Source: Agrobacterium sp. RAC06
GTDB taxonomy: Bacteria; Pseudomonadota; Alphaproteobacteria; Rhizobiales; Rhizobiaceae
Length of the DNA: 64,000 bases
NCBI RefSeq assembly: GCF_001713475.1
Contig: NZ_CP016499.1
Coordinates: forward strand, 3,422,001-3,486,000
Direction: 5' to 3'
A program made the translations under genes and the position numbers. This document shows, piece after piece, positions 63,199-64,000 of this stretch; positions within the stretch are counted from its first letter, which is position 1, and each line of letters begins with the position of its first letter. The notes under the pieces are model-generated. The model was not told where the DNA came from. It searched no databases and saw nothing but the letters and a program-made list of their open reading frames with translations.

Positions 63199-63999
63199 TC
63201 AGCCGGGCGTGTAGAGGTTCGAGAGCGGATAAGCCATGACGTCGCGCAAGAGTTCGATGAAGCCCGCGACCTGATGGCGGCAGATCGCGGCACCCTTTTC
63301 GGCAGTGCCCTTCGAGGCGTCGCCGACCACGCCATGCGGGTTGAGGTCATGGGCGATCCAGGCGAGCGAATGCGGCGGCAGGGGTGTCAGATAATTCGAG
63401 CTGGCGCGCATCTCCTCGGCTTTCGAGATAAAGTTCTGGGCCTTGTCCATTCGGACGAGCTCGGGGCGAAAGTGCAGCATCAGCGATGTCTCGACTTCAC
63501 CGCCATGGATGCCGTAGCGGCTCTCATGCTCGGAGATCATGCCCTCCGGGTTTCCGAAGCGGCCCCATTGGGTCGAGACGACGACCATCTGGTGTCGGAC
63601 CCGCAGTTCGCGGCCGACAATGCTCATGACGTCGACATTGCCGCCATGGGAATTGACGATGACGAGCTTGCGAATGCCGGCTTCTGCCACCTTCGCGCCG
63701 ATGGCCGTCCAGGCCGGGATCAGGATCTCCGGGCCGAAGGACAGGCTGCCGGGCCCGTACACATGCTCGTTGGCCTTGCCGATTTCCTGGGTGGGAAGAA
63801 CGAGGAAGTCGAGATCATCGGGGCGCTGGGTCTGCAATTCCGCCAGCATGCCGTTTGCGATGGCCACGTCGGTGGCAATGGGCAGGTGGGGTCCGTGCTG
63901 CTCGGTCGAGGCGATCGGCAGGATGGCGATCGTCGTATCCGGCGAAAGCCCTGCAAAATCCGTCGTCGTCAGTTCGTTCCAGAAAAATGGTCTGGTCAT
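63199..63999 (-). CDS. Creatininase family protein
   Basis: The 266-residue protein has the creatininase metal signature: LPIASTEQHGPHLPIATDVAIAN, then NSHGGNVDVM and GGEVETSLML. Members hydrolyse creatinine, formamidopyrimidines or related cyclic amides. ATG is at 63999-63997, at the window edge, so its promoter is not visible. Together with the adjacent deaminase and importer it suggests breakdown of a nitrogen heterocycle; the exact compound is not determined. Confidence 0.88.
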   Translation of the reverse strand: MTRPFFWNELTTTDFAGLSPDTTIAILPIASTEQHGPHLPIATDVAIANGMLAELQTQRPDDLDFLVLPTQEIGKANEHVYGPGSLSFGPEILIPAWTAIGAKVAEAGIRKLVIVNSHGGNVDVMSIVGRELRVRHQMVVVSTQWGRFGNPEGMISEHESRYGIHGGEVETSLMLHFRPELVRMDKAQNFISKAEEMRASSNYLTPLPPHSLAWIAHDLNPHGVVGDASKGTAEKGAAICRHQVAGFIELLRDVMAYPLSNLYTPG

Positions 64000-64000
64000 T

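Overview
The window looks like an accessory or catabolic stretch of a Rhizobiaceae (alphaproteobacterial) genome. Evidence is the high-GC coding style, a lacR-lacEFG-lacZ-lacK cluster in the Agrobacterium/Sinorhizobium gene order, many ABC uptake operons with private regulators, a RIME-like intergenic repeat, and alphaproteobacterial fhu and pao genes. No rRNA, tRNA, transposase, CRISPR or replication gene is visible. Assignments rest on reading translated sequence and motifs; no database search was possible.

Layout. (1) 1-1438: the 3' part of a HemS/ChuX-like haem protein, then a ChaN-family haem-binding protein. (2) 1900-16446, minus strand: one export unit made of a 3,097-residue secreted protein with two animal-type haem peroxidase domains and RTX repeats (resembling the Mn(II)-oxidising peroxidase MopA), a type I secretion ABC transporter, a second RTX protein and an HlyD-type adaptor. 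A 22-bp dyad lies upstream. (3) 16764-18920: convergent NarL-type histidine kinase and LuxR-type response regulator. (4) 19286-21403, minus: a decayed hydroxamate-siderophore locus: intact fhuC, frameshifted fhuF and only the 3' end of fhuB. (5) 21707-25376: paoABC-like molybdenum aldehyde oxidoreductase. (6) 25686-33104: glycerate 2-kinase, a peptide-type ABC importer with a permease-ATPase fusion, and a FadR-like regulator. (7) 33260-36516: an SLC13-type permease and an alanine/glycine:cation symporter. (8) 36726-41469: a LacI-controlled sugar operon (aldolase, Gfo/Idh dehydrogenase, D-lyxose isomerase-like protein, PfkB kinase) lacking a transporter.

(9) 41793-47240 is the most unusual part: five close-packed genes encoding a CelD/FemAB-like GNAT, a PIG-L deacetylase, a DltA-like adenylating enzyme, an MBOAT-like membrane protein and an acyl carrier protein. 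Together these look like a Gram-negative counterpart of the Dlt D-alanylation pathway combined with glycan-modifying enzymes. (10) 47424-55118: the lac operon. (11) 55208-56194: RidA and a flavodoxin-fold quinone reductase. (12) 56432-63999: a LysR-flanked NitT/TauT-type ABC importer with a cytosine-deaminase-like amidohydrolase, an FAD oxidoreductase and a creatininase-family hydrolase, probably for a nitrogenous heterocycle.

All three ABC operons that begin with a binding-protein gene (28.7 kb, 49.9 kb, 61 kb) carry a strong stem-loop directly after that gene, a layout expected to keep binding-protein mRNA more abundant than permease mRNA. Several operator-like dyads can be paired with neighbouring regulators. 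The fhu remnant beside the pao genes suggests a recombination or insertion boundary near position 21404.
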